64,000 nucleotides of DNA. It comes from Tabrizicola aquatica. Lineage in GTDB: Bacteria; Pseudomonadota; Alphaproteobacteria; Rhodobacterales; Rhodobacteraceae. Numbering within the stretch: position 1 is the stretch's first letter; each line of letters starts with the position of its first letter. The notes under the pieces are model-generated. The model did no database searches. It saw only the letters and a list, made by a program, of their open reading frames with translations, and was not told the origin of the DNA. This document shows, piece by piece, positions 31,248 to 39,786 of the stretch. The stretch is taken from the NCBI RefSeq assembly GCF_002900975.1, contig NZ_PJON01000004.1, positions 62,001 to 126,000 on the forward strand. Reading direction: 5' to 3'. Made by a program: the position numbers and the translations under genes.

Positions 31248-32240
31248 ATGTCCGCAGCCTATCCGATGGTCGAACTCTGGCGCGGCGGCCTGCTGGAAAG
31301 CACCCATGCCGGCCATGCTGTGATCTGGGGACCGGACGGGATCGAGACCGCCTGGGGCGATCCCTCTACCGTGATTTTCCCGCGCTCCTCCTGCAAGATG
31401 ATCCAGGCCCTGCCCCTGGTCGAGACCGGCGCCGCCGATGCCGTGGGCCTGACCCCCGCGCATCTGGCCTTTGCCTGCGCCAGCCACCAGGGCGAGGCGC
31501 GGCACGTGAGAATGGCCGGTGACTGGCTGTCCACGATCGGCCTTGCCGAACCCGACCTGCGCTGCGGCGCGCATGAACCCTACGACCGGGACGAGCGGAA
31601 CCGCCTGATCAAGACCGACGAAAGCCCCTGCCAGCTGCACAACAACTGCTCGGGCAAGCATTGCGGCTTCCTGACCGTGACCCGGCACCTCGGCGCCGGG
31701 CCCGAGTATGTCGAGATCGACCACCCCCTGCAGCGCGCGATTCGCCAGGCGACCGAAGAAGTGACCGGCGAAACCGCCGCCGGCTACGGCATCGACGGCT
31801 GCTCGGCTCCGAACTTCGCCGTCACCGTCGCCGGCCTTGCCCGCGCCATGCAGGCCTTCGCCGCCGCGCGCGAGGATGGCGATGCCCGATCCCGCGCCAT
31901 GCACCGGCTGACCCATGCCATGGCCACCCACCCCGAACTCGTGGCCGGCGAGGGCCGCGCCTGCACCGAGTTGATGCGCGCCATGGGCCATACCGTCGCC
32001 AAGACCGGCGCCGAGGCCGTCTTTGTCGCCATCCTGCCCAAGCAAAAGCGTGGCATTGCGCTGAAGATCGTCGACGGCGGCACCCGGGGCTCTGAAGCGG
32101 CGATCACCGCACTTCTGGTGCGGGCGGGCGTCCTCGACCCGGCACACCCGGCCGCGCAGAAGCGGCTGGGCGGCGTGCAGCGCAACTGGCGTGGGCTGGA
32201 AACCGGCACGATCCGGGTCGCTCCGGGCTTTCCCCGTTGA
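31248..32240 (+). CDS. L-asparaginase, class 3 / ReAV-type
   Basis: 330-residue asparaginase of PF06089, the family of Rhizobium etli asparaginase ReAV, unrelated to the type I/II enzymes. Residues matching the ReAV active site are visible: S47-x-x-K50 in PRSSCK, the zinc/active-site group C134 and K137 in HNNCSGKHC, and C185 in GIDGCSAPNF. Hydrolyses asparagine to aspartate and ammonia in the cytoplasm. GGGGGAAG precedes ATG 31248; the frame is open upstream but overlaps the divergent IalB-like gene. Confidence 0.92.
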   Translation: MSAAYPMVELWRGGLLESTHAGHAVIWGPDGIETAWGDPSTVIFPRSSCKMIQALPLVETGAADAVGLTPAHLAFACASHQGEARHVRMAGDWLSTIGLAEPDLRCGAHEPYDRDERNRLIKTDESPCQLHNNCSGKHCGFLTVTRHLGAGPEYVEIDHPLQRAIRQATEEVTGETAAGYGIDGCSAPNFAVTVAGLARAMQAFAAAREDGDARSRAMHRLTHAMATHPELVAGEGRACTELMRAMGHTVAKTGAEAVFVAILPKQKRGIALKIVDGGTRGSEAAITALLVRAGVLDPAHPAAQKRLGGVQRNWRGLETGTIRVAPGFPR

Positions 32241-32270
32241 TTTGAAGGGCGAAGCGGGTAAGCTTTCGGG

Positions 32271-32615
32271 ATGAACGCCGAAGCCCCGATCCCCTTTCCG
32301 CAATCGGCCCGCATGCCGGAAGAGGTCAGCTTTGACCGGCGCGAGTTGGGCCAGATCCTGCGTGTCTACGGCCGCATGGTCGCGGCTGGCGAATGGCGCG
32401 ACTATGCCATCGCCGCGATGCGCGATCTGGCCGTGTTCGCCGTTTTCCGCCGAACGGCCGAAACCCCACTGTACCGGATCGAGAAGCGGCCGAAACTGCG
32501 CAGCCGCCAGGGGCTTTACGCTGTCGTCGGCATGGACGGCCGCGTCCTGCGCCGGGGCCAGGATCTGGACCAGGTGCTTAAAGTCCTGGAAAAGCGGATG
32601 ATCGGCCCGGTCTGA
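32271..32615 (+). CDS. DUF2794 family protein
   Basis: 114-residue protein: VSFDRRELGQILRVYGRMVA, GEWRDYAIAAMRDLAVFAVFRR, LYRIEKRPKLRSRQGLYAVV, GQDLDQVLKVLEKRM. This matches the small alphaproteobacterial DUF2794 family of unknown function. 30 bp downstream of the asparaginase gene on the same strand, so possibly co-transcribed. No signal peptide. Confidence 0.88.
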   Translation: MNAEAPIPFPQSARMPEEVSFDRRELGQILRVYGRMVAAGEWRDYAIAAMRDLAVFAVFRRTAETPLYRIEKRPKLRSRQGLYAVVGMDGRVLRRGQDLDQVLKVLEKRMIGPV

Positions 32616-32626
32616 TCTTGGGGCCC

Positions 32627-32695
32627 GCCTCCTCGTTCGACTGCGTCTCCTCGTCGGTGGAACCGCGCGAGGAGTGCACGAAATGCTCGACGAGC
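32627..32695. repeat. GCTCGTCGA repeat family, copy A
   Basis: Imperfect inverted repeat: left arm GCCTCCTCGTTCGACTGCGT... (32627-32656) and right arm CGAGGAGTGCACGAAATGCT... (32668-32695). The right arm is nearly identical to that at 43335-43362, and the left arm resembles the reverse complement of 61165-61194. Located between DUF2794 and the convergent NlpC/P60 gene. Confidence 0.8.
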
Positions 32696-32702
32696 CAGCC
32701 GT

Positions 32703-33518
32703 TCAGGGCCGTTGCCGCGCTTGCACCAACCCGCCGCCGCCAGAGGAAATCCGCGCCACTGCATCGCGGATGCCTTCATAGCTGACCGACATCGTATGGC
32801 CGTTGGCATGGATCAGCACGTCGGGGTTCACCACCATTGCAACGTGGCCCTTCCAGAAGATCAGATCGCCGCGTTGCATCACGTCATCGGCACCCAGCGC
32901 CCGCCCGACGGCCATCTGCATGTCGCTGTCGCCGGGGCATTGCTTGCCCGCCGCATGCAGCGCCACCTGCACGAGCCCCGAACAATCGATCCCAAAGCGC
33001 GAGTTTCCGCCCCAAAGATAGGGCGTCCCCAGCAGGCTTTCGGCCACATAGACCGGATCCGGCGCCCATTGTCCCATCGGCCGCAGATGCGCCACCGGCA
33101 GGTAACCCAGGGGCGTGCTGGCCCAGGCCCCCCAGGACCCCACCACCGTCACCCGCGAGCCCAGGCTGACCGACATCAACTCCTGCGCCTGGACCGAAGG
33201 TTCTTCATAAAGATGCGTCGAGGGCGCGACGACCCAATGCGTCGGCTCTGGCCCCTGGCCCAGCGCAGTTTCGGCGACCCAGCCGCAGTAGCCGTCCTTG
33301 TCCGACAGAACGAAGGCATGGCCCTGGTCGCGGTCGATCACCGTGACCTTGTCGCCCATCAGAAGCTGCCGGTCCCGCGCGCCATCAGGCGCCACGCGCA
33401 AGTCGGCCAGCGGCTGCACGACCTGCGCCACATCACCCTCGGTCAGGGGGGCATGCACCAGCCCCTCCATCGAGACATGGGCCACCCGTCCGGAAAAGGC
33501 CCTTGTCCTGCGGTCCAT
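32703..33518 (-). CDS. NlpC/P60 peptidase with SH3-like domains
   Basis: 271-residue cell-wall endopeptidase of the DL-endopeptidase type. Two SH3b-like modules (about 30-150: LLMGDKVTVIDRDQGHAFVL, LMSVSLGSRVTVVGSWGAW) precede the NlpC/P60 domain. The catalytic triad is expected at the cysteine of FGIDCSGLVQVAL, the histidine of WKGHVAMVV and that of LIHANGHTM. No signal peptide is evident at the chosen start (MDRRTRAFSGR; GGGAGAG upstream), so it may act on recycled muropeptides in the cytoplasm. It lies 42 bp from the aminopeptidase gene on the same strand, a pairing that fits peptide recycling. Confidence 0.9.
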   Translation of the reverse strand: MDRRTRAFSGRVAHVSMEGLVHAPLTEGDVAQVVQPLADLRVAPDGARDRQLLMGDKVTVIDRDQGHAFVLSDKDGYCGWVAETALGQGPEPTHWVVAPSTHLYEEPSVQAQELMSVSLGSRVTVVGSWGAWASTPLGYLPVAHLRPMGQWAPDPVYVAESLLGTPYLWGGNSRFGIDCSGLVQVALHAAGKQCPGDSDMQMAVGRALGADDVMQRGDLIFWKGHVAMVVNPDVLIHANGHTMSVSYEGIRDAVARISSGGGGLVQARQRP

Positions 33519-33560
33519 CGTTACTCTCCCACCAACGCAAAGGGCCACGCGGGCCCGAAC

Positions 33561-34982
33561 CTATCTTACAGTCACCCCCAGCACTTGTGGCAAGGCCCCA
33601 AGGATCGCCCGCGCGCCCTGCCCGGACGCGCCTTTCGGCCGTGCTGGCTGGTCGCTGGGCGTATGGCCGTAGATATCGAAATGCACATAGCGCGGCACAT
33701 CGACAAAGCGCCGCAGGAACAGTGCCGCGGTGATCGACCCGGCGAAGCCAAAGCCTGGCGCATTGTCCAGATCGGCGATTCCCGGCTCGATCACGCTTTC
33801 ATAAGCGTCGTGGAATGGCATCCGCCACACCGGATCGAACCCCTCGGCCGCCCCCGCCTCAAGCGCGGCCGCTATCCTGGCATCGTCGCAGTAATAGGGC
33901 GCCAGGTCCGGCCCGACCGCGACCCGCGCCGCGCCGGTCAGCGTCGCCATGCTGACCAGAAGGTCGGGCTTGTCCTCGCAGGCGTAGGCCAGCGCATCCG
34001 CCAGGACCAGCCGGCCCTCGGCGTCAGTGTCGTTCACCTCGACCGTAAGGCCCTTGCGGCTGGTCAGGATATCCTTCGGCTTCAAGGCATTGCCGGAGAT
34101 CACATTCTCGACCGCCGGGATCAGCACCCGCAGACGCACCGGCAGGTTCAGCGCCATGATCATCTGCGCCAGGCCCATCACCGTGGCCGCGCCGCCCATG
34201 TCCTTTTTCATCAGGTTCATGCCGGTCGAGGGCTTCAGGTTCAGCCCCCCGGTGTCGAAGCAGACCCCCTTGCCGACCAGCGTCAGCTTCGGCCCGCTTT
34301 CGCCCCAGGTCATATCCAGAAGCCGCGGTGCCCGCGGACTGGCGCGGCCCACCGCATGGATCATCGGGAAGTTCCGCGCCAGAAGCGCATCGCCCGAGGT
34401 GACCGCGACCTTGGCCCCGAAACCGCGCGCCAGCGAGTTCAGGACAACCTCCAGCTCCCCCGGCCCCATATCCTGCGCCGGCGTGTTGATCAGGTCGCGG
34501 GTCAGCGCCTCACCTTCGGCCATCGCGGTCACCAGATCGGCGTTCACCCCCTCAGGGCAGACCAGGCGCGGCAGGTCGGCCGGCTTGCGGCCCGGGCGAT
34601 AACGATCGAAGCGATAGCCCGCCAGCAGCCAGCCAAGCGCGGCCTCGGCCCGCTCGGGCTGCGAAAGGCTGCCCTGCAAGACCCAGTCGCCGCCCGGCAA
34701 CGCCGTTACAACCTTGGCCAAGCCGAAACGCAACCGGCGACGGGCCTGGGCCGTGCCATAGCCGGCAACGGCCCCGACAACCCCGCCCTTGGGGCCGGGC
34801 AACAACCGCAACTCGCCCAGCCCCGCCTCGAAGCGCGAGGCTTTCAGCCAGTCGGCCCAGGACCGGCCTGCCCCCGACAGGAAGGCGTCCAGCTCCTCGG
34901 GCCGCAGGACATGCAGCGGAAGGACAGAGGCAGAGGCAGGCGCGAAGGTCATGGCATTGGCTGCGGCTTGGGAACGTGACAC
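33561..34982 (-). CDS. M17 leucyl aminopeptidase family protein
   Basis: Cytoplasmic two-metal aminopeptidase of the PepA family. Metal and substrate motifs: VGKGVCFDTGGLNLKP, GMNLMKKDMGGAATVMG and NDTDAEGRLVLADALAYA. About 473 residues from GTG 34982, which has AGAGGA at good spacing; ATG 34952 would give 463 residues but has no ribosome site. Together with the downstream NlpC/P60 gene it forms a likely two-gene unit. Confidence 0.92.
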   Translation of the reverse strand: MSRSQAAANAMTFAPASASVLPLHVLRPEELDAFLSGAGRSWADWLKASRFEAGLGELRLLPGPKGGVVGAVAGYGTAQARRRLRFGLAKVVTALPGGDWVLQGSLSQPERAEAALGWLLAGYRFDRYRPGRKPADLPRLVCPEGVNADLVTAMAEGEALTRDLINTPAQDMGPGELEVVLNSLARGFGAKVAVTSGDALLARNFPMIHAVGRASPRAPRLLDMTWGESGPKLTLVGKGVCFDTGGLNLKPSTGMNLMKKDMGGAATVMGLAQMIMALNLPVRLRVLIPAVENVISGNALKPKDILTSRKGLTVEVNDTDAEGRLVLADALAYACEDKPDLLVSMATLTGAARVAVGPDLAPYYCDDARIAAALEAGAAEGFDPVWRMPFHDAYESVIEPGIADLDNAPGFGFAGSITAALFLRRFVDVPRYVHFDIYGHTPSDQPARPKGASGQGARAILGALPQVLGVTVR

Positions 34983-35180
34983 GGCGATGGTCCTCTAGTG
35001 CAAGGGAAGCGCAGGCCAGACAAGTCCTGCGTCGGAAAGGTCTAACAATTCCTGAAGGATCGGGGAATCCCGTCGCATTGATGCGGAAAAAGCGACGCAG
35101 CAACCCACGTCGCGGTTGCACCGGACGCGCCCGCGCAGCCCAAGGATGCGCAGGCGGTCGCGAGTCGGGCGCAGGACCCG

Positions 35181-35561
35181 CTAGCCGGACAGATCGGCCG
35201 TACCGTGGTCGGGCGCCAGCGAGCGTTCGGCCACCCGCAGCAGCCGCGCCCAGACGGCCGAAAAAGCCGTGCCATCCGCCCTCTCCAGGCAGTATTTCGC
35301 GTCACCCGCCACCGTGGCCAGGCTGACCAGCCCCATATCCTCGGACAGCCGGCGCAGCCGGCCCAGCTGGTGTGCCAGATCGCGCAGCTCTTGCGCGCGG
35401 ACCTTCTCCGCGATCCCCGCCATCGTCAGCGCCAATTCACCCAGCGCCCGCGTCACCATCTGCTCGGCCACCGGCGCGCCCAGATTGCGGTAGATCACCG
35501 CAATCGCCTCGACATCCTGGCGCACCACCTCGCGCGGCCTGAGAGCCGTCACTTGTCCCAT
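35181..35561 (-). CDS. Small helical protein, possibly HPt-like
   Basis: 126-residue all-helical protein starting at ATG 35561 (MGQVTALRPREVV). The second half, LRDLAHQLGRLRRLSEDMG followed by LATVAGDAKYCLERAD and VWARLLRVAERSL, has the length and spacing of a histidine-phosphotransfer bundle with one histidine, but lacks the usual HxLKG context. The frame continues upstream to 36089 but that part is antisense to carbonic anhydrase. Divergent from carbonic anhydrase. Family uncertain. Confidence 0.65.
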   Translation of the reverse strand: MGQVTALRPREVVRQDVEAIAVIYRNLGAPVAEQMVTRALGELALTMAGIAEKVRAQELRDLAHQLGRLRRLSEDMGLVSLATVAGDAKYCLERADGTAFSAVWARLLRVAERSLAPDHGTADLSG

Positions 35562-35708
35562 TCGGATCACCCAAAATCCAACACAACCCGTCGGCGATCC
35601 TGCGCGCTCATGCTGAAGAAAGGGTTGCCCCCGGAGAGACCGTGACGGATTTTGCCTTTCGAATTTTCCGCGAATGCCGCATAGCCAGCGGGTAGCCGAG
35701 GACCAAGC

Positions 35709-36356
35709 ATGACCCATATCCGCCCCCTGCCCGCCTATCTGGTGCAGCGTTTTCATGGCTGGCGCGCGACGACCTATCAGGACAACCGCGCCTGGTATCG
35801 CCGACTGGCCGAAAGCGGGCAGCATCCGCGGGCGATGGTGATCTCGTGCTGCGACAGCCGGGTGCATGTCACCTCGATCTTCGGCGCGGATGAGGGGGAG
35901 TTCTTCATCCACCGCAACGTCGCCAACCTGGTGCCGCCCTACAACCCGGACGGCGAGTATCACGGGACCTCGGCGGCGGTGGAATATGCGGTCACGGGGC
36001 TGGGGGTCGCGCATATCGTGGTGTTGGGACATTCGAACTGCGGGGGCGTGAAGGGGTGCCACGACATGTGCCGGGGGCATGCGCCGCATCTGGAGGAAAA
36101 GACCAGCTTCGTCGGGCGGTGGATGGATATCCTGCGGCCGGGGTTCCAGAAGGTGGCGGGCCTACCGGACGACCAGATCCTGCCGGCGCTGGAGAAGCAG
36201 GCGGTGCTGACCAGCCTGGAAAACCTTCTGACCTTCCCCTTCGTGAAAACCGCGGTCGAGGGTGACCGGCTGACCCTGCATGGCCTGTGGACCGACACCG
36301 GCGAAGGCGGGCTGGAGCAGTACGATCCGACGCGGGGAAGCTTTGCGCCGGTCTGA
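35709..36356 (+). CDS. can: Beta-carbonic anhydrase
   Basis: 215-residue beta-class carbonic anhydrase interconverting CO2 and bicarbonate. Zinc ligands are visible in VISCCDSRVH (C-x-D-x-R) and LGHSNCGGVKG (H-x-x-C). NVANLVPPYNPDGEYHGTSAAVEYAV and the C-terminal GLWTDTGEGGLEQYDP complete the fold. Cytoplasmic. Stands alone; the repeat at 36442-36467 lies between it and the convergent DUF4139 gene. Confidence 0.95.
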   Translation: MTHIRPLPAYLVQRFHGWRATTYQDNRAWYRRLAESGQHPRAMVISCCDSRVHVTSIFGADEGEFFIHRNVANLVPPYNPDGEYHGTSAAVEYAVTGLGVAHIVVLGHSNCGGVKGCHDMCRGHAPHLEEKTSFVGRWMDILRPGFQKVAGLPDDQILPALEKQAVLTSLENLLTFPFVKTAVEGDRLTLHGLWTDTGEGGLEQYDPTRGSFAPV

Positions 36357-36441
36357 TGTCCACGCTGGTCGGACCGGCGGACCGAGGCGATTTCAACGGG
36401 TTGCCTGCGGGCATTAACCGTTGGTCAACCCTGTCGGGATG

Positions 36442-36467
36442 TAAGGTGGGCGATATCGCCCACCCTA
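36442..36467. repeat. GGTGGGCGATATCGCCCACC palindrome, copy 2
   Basis: Identical 26-bp unit to copy 1, here followed by CGCCCGTG. Lies between the convergent carbonic anhydrase and DUF4139 genes; likely bidirectional transcript end. Confidence 0.85.
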
Positions 36468-36477
36468 CGCCCGTGCC

Positions 36478-38094
36478 TTAACGCAGGTCCATCCCCTCGG
36501 GCCAGCTAAGCCGATGCTCAAGCGTGATCGTCTGCTTGCCGCCGGCCGCCAGGTCGAACTCCCAGGCCAGGATGCCGCGCTGGCCTTCGACGTTGGTCTC
36601 GGTCGGTTCCGGGGTCGCCAGGATCTCGACTTCCAGATCGTCCTGTTCGGAATAGGGCACCAGGTCCAGAAGCCGCACCGGCCAGGCCTCGGTTCCGGTG
36701 TTCTCCACCGTGATTACCGCGCTTTCGCTTTGCTCGTTCGAGGTCGTGAACACCCCCGTCTCGCCGCTGGCCCGCTTGGGCATCTCGCGCTTCAGCCGCA
36801 GCGTCTCCAGCGCGCCAAAGCCCACGTCCACTTCCTCGCCCGGCGCAATGGTGTCCAGCCAGGCGGTCCCGACCAGCACGCCTTCGCGGTACAGCATCGC
36901 CTCGCCAGGAAGCAGCGGCTCGTCGCTGGCATTGGTGAAACTGGCCGAGACGAAGGCCGTGCGGTCCAGCCGCGGCACGGCGACCGCCTCGACGACCGGG
37001 GTGAAGGCAAGGCTGTCCAGCGCCAGCCGCAGGTCCTCGGACCCCGAGGCGACGGTCACCGCATCGGGGTAAAGATAGACCACCGTGTCACCTTCGATCG
37101 CCGCCGCAGCGGTGATCGGGGCGGGGGCCGCCTCCAACACCAGCTCGGGCGCGGCGCCAAAGTCGGCCCGGGCCATCGCATCCTCGGCCTCGCGTTCCGG
37201 CTCGATCCGGCGCAGTTCGGGCCAAAGGACCGACGGTGCCGCCTGCTGGGCGGGGGCCGAGGAGGACAGGGTCAACGCCACGTCCGACCAGTCCTCACCC
37301 GTATACTGCGTCACCAGGACCGAGCGGTTGAAAGCCAGCGCCGCACCGCCCTGCCGGGTCAGGTCCAGGTCGTAGAACGGCCGCCAACCGGCGTCGGCGA
37401 CATATTGGGTGATCGTGACACTATGCTCACCGGCCTCGACCGACACATCCGCCGCCAGCGCGACATAGTCCATATCCGCTGAGGGCAGCGCGTCATAGGC
37501 GGCCCGGGCCTTGGCCAGCGCCTCTTGCGCCTCCTTCAGCGCCGTTTCGGCCGGGAAGAGGTCGGCCCGGGCGGCAAGGGCGGATTGCCGGACGGCCAGC
37601 GTCTCGGCCCCGATCATGGCGGCCATGGCCTTGATCGTCTCGGGCGTCGCGGCCTCGGGCAGGGCACCGGTGAACGAGGACAGGAAGCGCGCCTGCGCCT
37701 CGGCGGCCTCGACCCGGGCCTGCACCGCTTCCAGTGCCAGAAGGGCCTGGCGTTCGGCGGCTTCCAACTCTTCGACCGTGGCTTTCGCGGCGGCTTGATC
37801 GGGGGTCAGCGGGTCCTCACGCGGGGGAAGCCGGTCGCTGCGCAGGTTGAAGGCGCCAAGCTGCACGCCCGCGCCGGGGGCAAGCTGGATCAGCCCGGCC
37901 TCGCTGCCGACGGGCAGGTCGGCGACCAGCAACTCGTGCCGGCCGGCGGCGGGGGCGGTGAAGGTCACCTCGCGCGTCAGTTTCGCGCCGTCCGGGTAGA
38001 CGGTGACGGCGGTGATCCGGCTGGCTGCGGTGATCGTGTCGGACAGGGCCGGCAGGGCCGTGGTGGCCAGAAGAAGGGCAAGAAGCGCGCGCAT
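36478..38094 (-). CDS. DUF4139 (MuiA-type) exported protein
   Basis: 538-residue protein with a signal peptide (MRALLALLLATTALPALSD). N-terminal DUF4140-like beta domain (AVTVYPDGAKLTREVTF), a long alanine/glutamate-rich coiled coil at about 95-215, then DUF4139 (VSVEAGEHSVTITQYVADAG, WRPFYDLDL, TQYTGEDWSDVALTLSSSAP) to the C-terminal beta region. Periplasmic or envelope protein of unknown function, called mucoidy inhibitor A in some annotations. Single gene. Confidence 0.88.
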   Translation of the reverse strand: MRALLALLLATTALPALSDTITAASRITAVTVYPDGAKLTREVTFTAPAAGRHELLVADLPVGSEAGLIQLAPGAGVQLGAFNLRSDRLPPREDPLTPDQAAAKATVEELEAAERQALLALEAVQARVEAAEAQARFLSSFTGALPEAATPETIKAMAAMIGAETLAVRQSALAARADLFPAETALKEAQEALAKARAAYDALPSADMDYVALAADVSVEAGEHSVTITQYVADAGWRPFYDLDLTRQGGAALAFNRSVLVTQYTGEDWSDVALTLSSSAPAQQAAPSVLWPELRRIEPEREAEDAMARADFGAAPELVLEAAPAPITAAAAIEGDTVVYLYPDAVTVASGSEDLRLALDSLAFTPVVEAVAVPRLDRTAFVSASFTNASDEPLLPGEAMLYREGVLVGTAWLDTIAPGEEVDVGFGALETLRLKREMPKRASGETGVFTTSNEQSESAVITVENTGTEAWPVRLLDLVPYSEQDDLEVEILATPEPTETNVEGQRGILAWEFDLAAGGKQTITLEHRLSWPEGMDLR

Positions 38095-38198
38095 GGCAAA
38101 GGCCTTTCACAGGGAATGCAGGCGGCAGACTAGGGCTGCGGGAACCAGCGGCGCAAGGCAGGAAACCCCTGCCCAAGCCCGGGCTGGTGGCCTGCGTC

Positions 38199-38636
38199 TC
38201 AGCCTGTGCGGGCCAGGGCCTGGGTGGCAAGGCCAGGTCGGGGATGGCCGGGAAAGCCCGCGCCAAAGCGGCGGACCAGGTCGAGGTAGGCCGGGCCGAC
38301 CTGGCTGGACTTGGCCACGGCTGCGCCGGTGGCGGCGTCAGCAAGGAGGAGACCGCCACCCGAGGGGATGAACCGCAGGCCACGGTCGCCCAGCTCCACT
38401 TGCAGCTGGCCCCAGCTTTCCGAAGCGGCAAGGGCCTCTGCGACGAGGAGACGAAGTCGCACGAGGAGCCGCTCGTCGATGACTTCGTCACTCCTCGCTG
38501 AGCGGCTGGCGGCGCGCTTCACTTCCAACCGGATCAGGTCGCGCAAGACCGCGCCGGGGGTTTCATCCCGCGCCCGGCACAGCGCGGTGAACCGCTGCCA
38601 CAACACGTCATCGCAATGGAAAAGGGTCTCGGCCAT
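38199..38636 (-). CDS. Hypothetical protein with ribbon-helix-helix-like N terminus and an in-frame repeat insertion
   Basis: 145-residue protein. Residues 1-42 (FHCDDVLWQRFTALCRARDE, AVLRDLIRLEVKR) look like a small DNA-binding-type helical region; residues 70-145 form a second domain ending DLVRRFGAGFPGHPRPG. The linker at about 47-67 (SDEVIDERLLVRLRLLVAE) is translated from copy B of the GCTCGTCGA repeat family (38440-38499) without breaking the frame. Start at ATG 38636. 36 bp from asd on the same strand. Family unknown; function not assigned. Confidence 0.75.
   Translation of the reverse strand: MAETLFHCDDVLWQRFTALCRARDETPGAVLRDLIRLEVKRAASRSARSDEVIDERLLVRLRLLVAEALAASESWGQLQVELGDRGLRFIPSGGGLLLADAATGAAVAKSSQVGPAYLDLVRRFGAGFPGHPRPGLATQALARTG
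38440..38499. repeat. GCTCGTCGA repeat family, copy B, inside a coding gene
   Basis: Arm GCGACGAGGAGACGAAGTCG... (38440-38469) directly followed by arm CGCTCGTCGATGACTTCGTC... (38470-38499). The second arm is identical over 30 bp to 61126-61155; the first matches 61165-61194 at 29 of 30. Compared with copy D the two arms are in swapped order and there is no spacer. Lies within 38199-38636 and keeps the frame open. Confidence 0.85.
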
Positions 38637-38672
38637 GGACCAAGACCCTTCCATGGATCGGTTAAGAAAGGC

Positions 38673-39695
38673 TTAGCCCTTCTTTAGCACCTTGGAACCG
38701 AGAAGTTCCGCGATCTGCACCGCGTTCAGCGCCGCGCCCTTGCGCAGGTTGTCGCTGACGCACCACAGGTTCAGCCCGTTGTCGATGGTGCTGTCCTGCC
38801 GCACGCGGGAGACATAGGTGGCAAACTCGCCCACGCATTCGATGGGCGTGATGTAGCCACCGGGTTCACGCTTGTCGACCAGCATGATGCCGGGGCTTTC
38901 GCGCAGGATGTCCTGGGCTTCCTGCCAGTCCAGGAATTCCTCGGTCTCGATGTTGATCGCCTCGGAATGGCCGACGAACACCGGCACCCGGACGCAGGTC
39001 GCGGTGACCTTGATCGAGGGGTCGAGGATCTTTTTCGTCTCGGCCACCATCTTCCATTCTTCCTTGGTCTCGCCCGAGTCCAGGAAGACGTCGATATGCG
39101 GGATCACGTTGAAGGCGATCTGCTTGGAGAATTTCTGCGGCGGCACTTCCTTGACCGGGTTGTAGACCGCCTTGGTCTGCTCCCACAGCTCGTCCATGCC
39201 TTCCTTGCCGGCGCCCGAAACCGACTGGTAGGTCGAGACGACGACGCGCTTGATCTTCGCGCGGTCATGCAAGGGCTTCAGCGCGACAACCATCTGCGCG
39301 GTACTGCAGTTGGGGTTCGCGATGATGTTCTTGTTCTTGTACATGTGGATCGCGTCGGCGTTCACTTCCGGCACGATCAGCGGGATTTCCGGATCGTAGC
39401 GGTAGAGCGACGAGTTGTCGATCACCACGCAACCGGCCGCGGCGGCCTTGGGCGCGTAAAGCTTGGTCGCCTCGGACCCCACGGCGAAAAGCGCGATGTC
39501 CCAGCCGGTGAAATCGAAAGTGTCCAGGTCCTTGGTCTTGAGAGTCTTGTCGCCAAAGCTGACCTCAGTGCCGAGCGATTTTCGCGACGCCAGCGCGACG
39601 ATCTCATCGACCGGGAACTCGCGCTCGGCGAGGATGTTCAGCATTTCGCGGCCCACGTTGCCCGTGGCACCCGCGACGACGACCTTGTAGCCCAT
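38673..39695 (-). CDS. asd: Aspartate-semialdehyde dehydrogenase
   Basis: 340-residue NADP-dependent enzyme that makes aspartate semialdehyde from aspartyl phosphate, the branch point to lysine/DAP, threonine and methionine. Rossmann motif VVAGATGNVGREML, catalytic cysteine C130 in IANPNCSTAQ, and the active-site region VRVPVFVGHSEAINIE with the base histidine. AAGGAGA precedes ATG 39695. The upstream open frame is not part of the protein. With dapD and dapE it gives three lysine-pathway genes in this window, but not in one operon. Confidence 0.96.
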   Translation of the reverse strand: MGYKVVVAGATGNVGREMLNILAEREFPVDEIVALASRKSLGTEVSFGDKTLKTKDLDTFDFTGWDIALFAVGSEATKLYAPKAAAAGCVVIDNSSLYRYDPEIPLIVPEVNADAIHMYKNKNIIANPNCSTAQMVVALKPLHDRAKIKRVVVSTYQSVSGAGKEGMDELWEQTKAVYNPVKEVPPQKFSKQIAFNVIPHIDVFLDSGETKEEWKMVAETKKILDPSIKVTATCVRVPVFVGHSEAINIETEEFLDWQEAQDILRESPGIMLVDKREPGGYITPIECVGEFATYVSRVRQDSTIDNGLNLWCVSDNLRKGAALNAVQIAELLGSKVLKKG

Positions 39696-39786
39696 CGGGG
39701 TTCTCCTTTGTCCGTCCCGGACCTCGGGACGGGCGGCTGTTAGCCTATGGGCCGGGCCGGGGAAAGCGGATTCGTCCGGGGCGGCG

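Noticed and set aside
38199-38636. Pseudogene because of the repeat insertion
   Set aside because: The repeat keeps the frame open and both flanking domains look intact, so it is treated as a gene.
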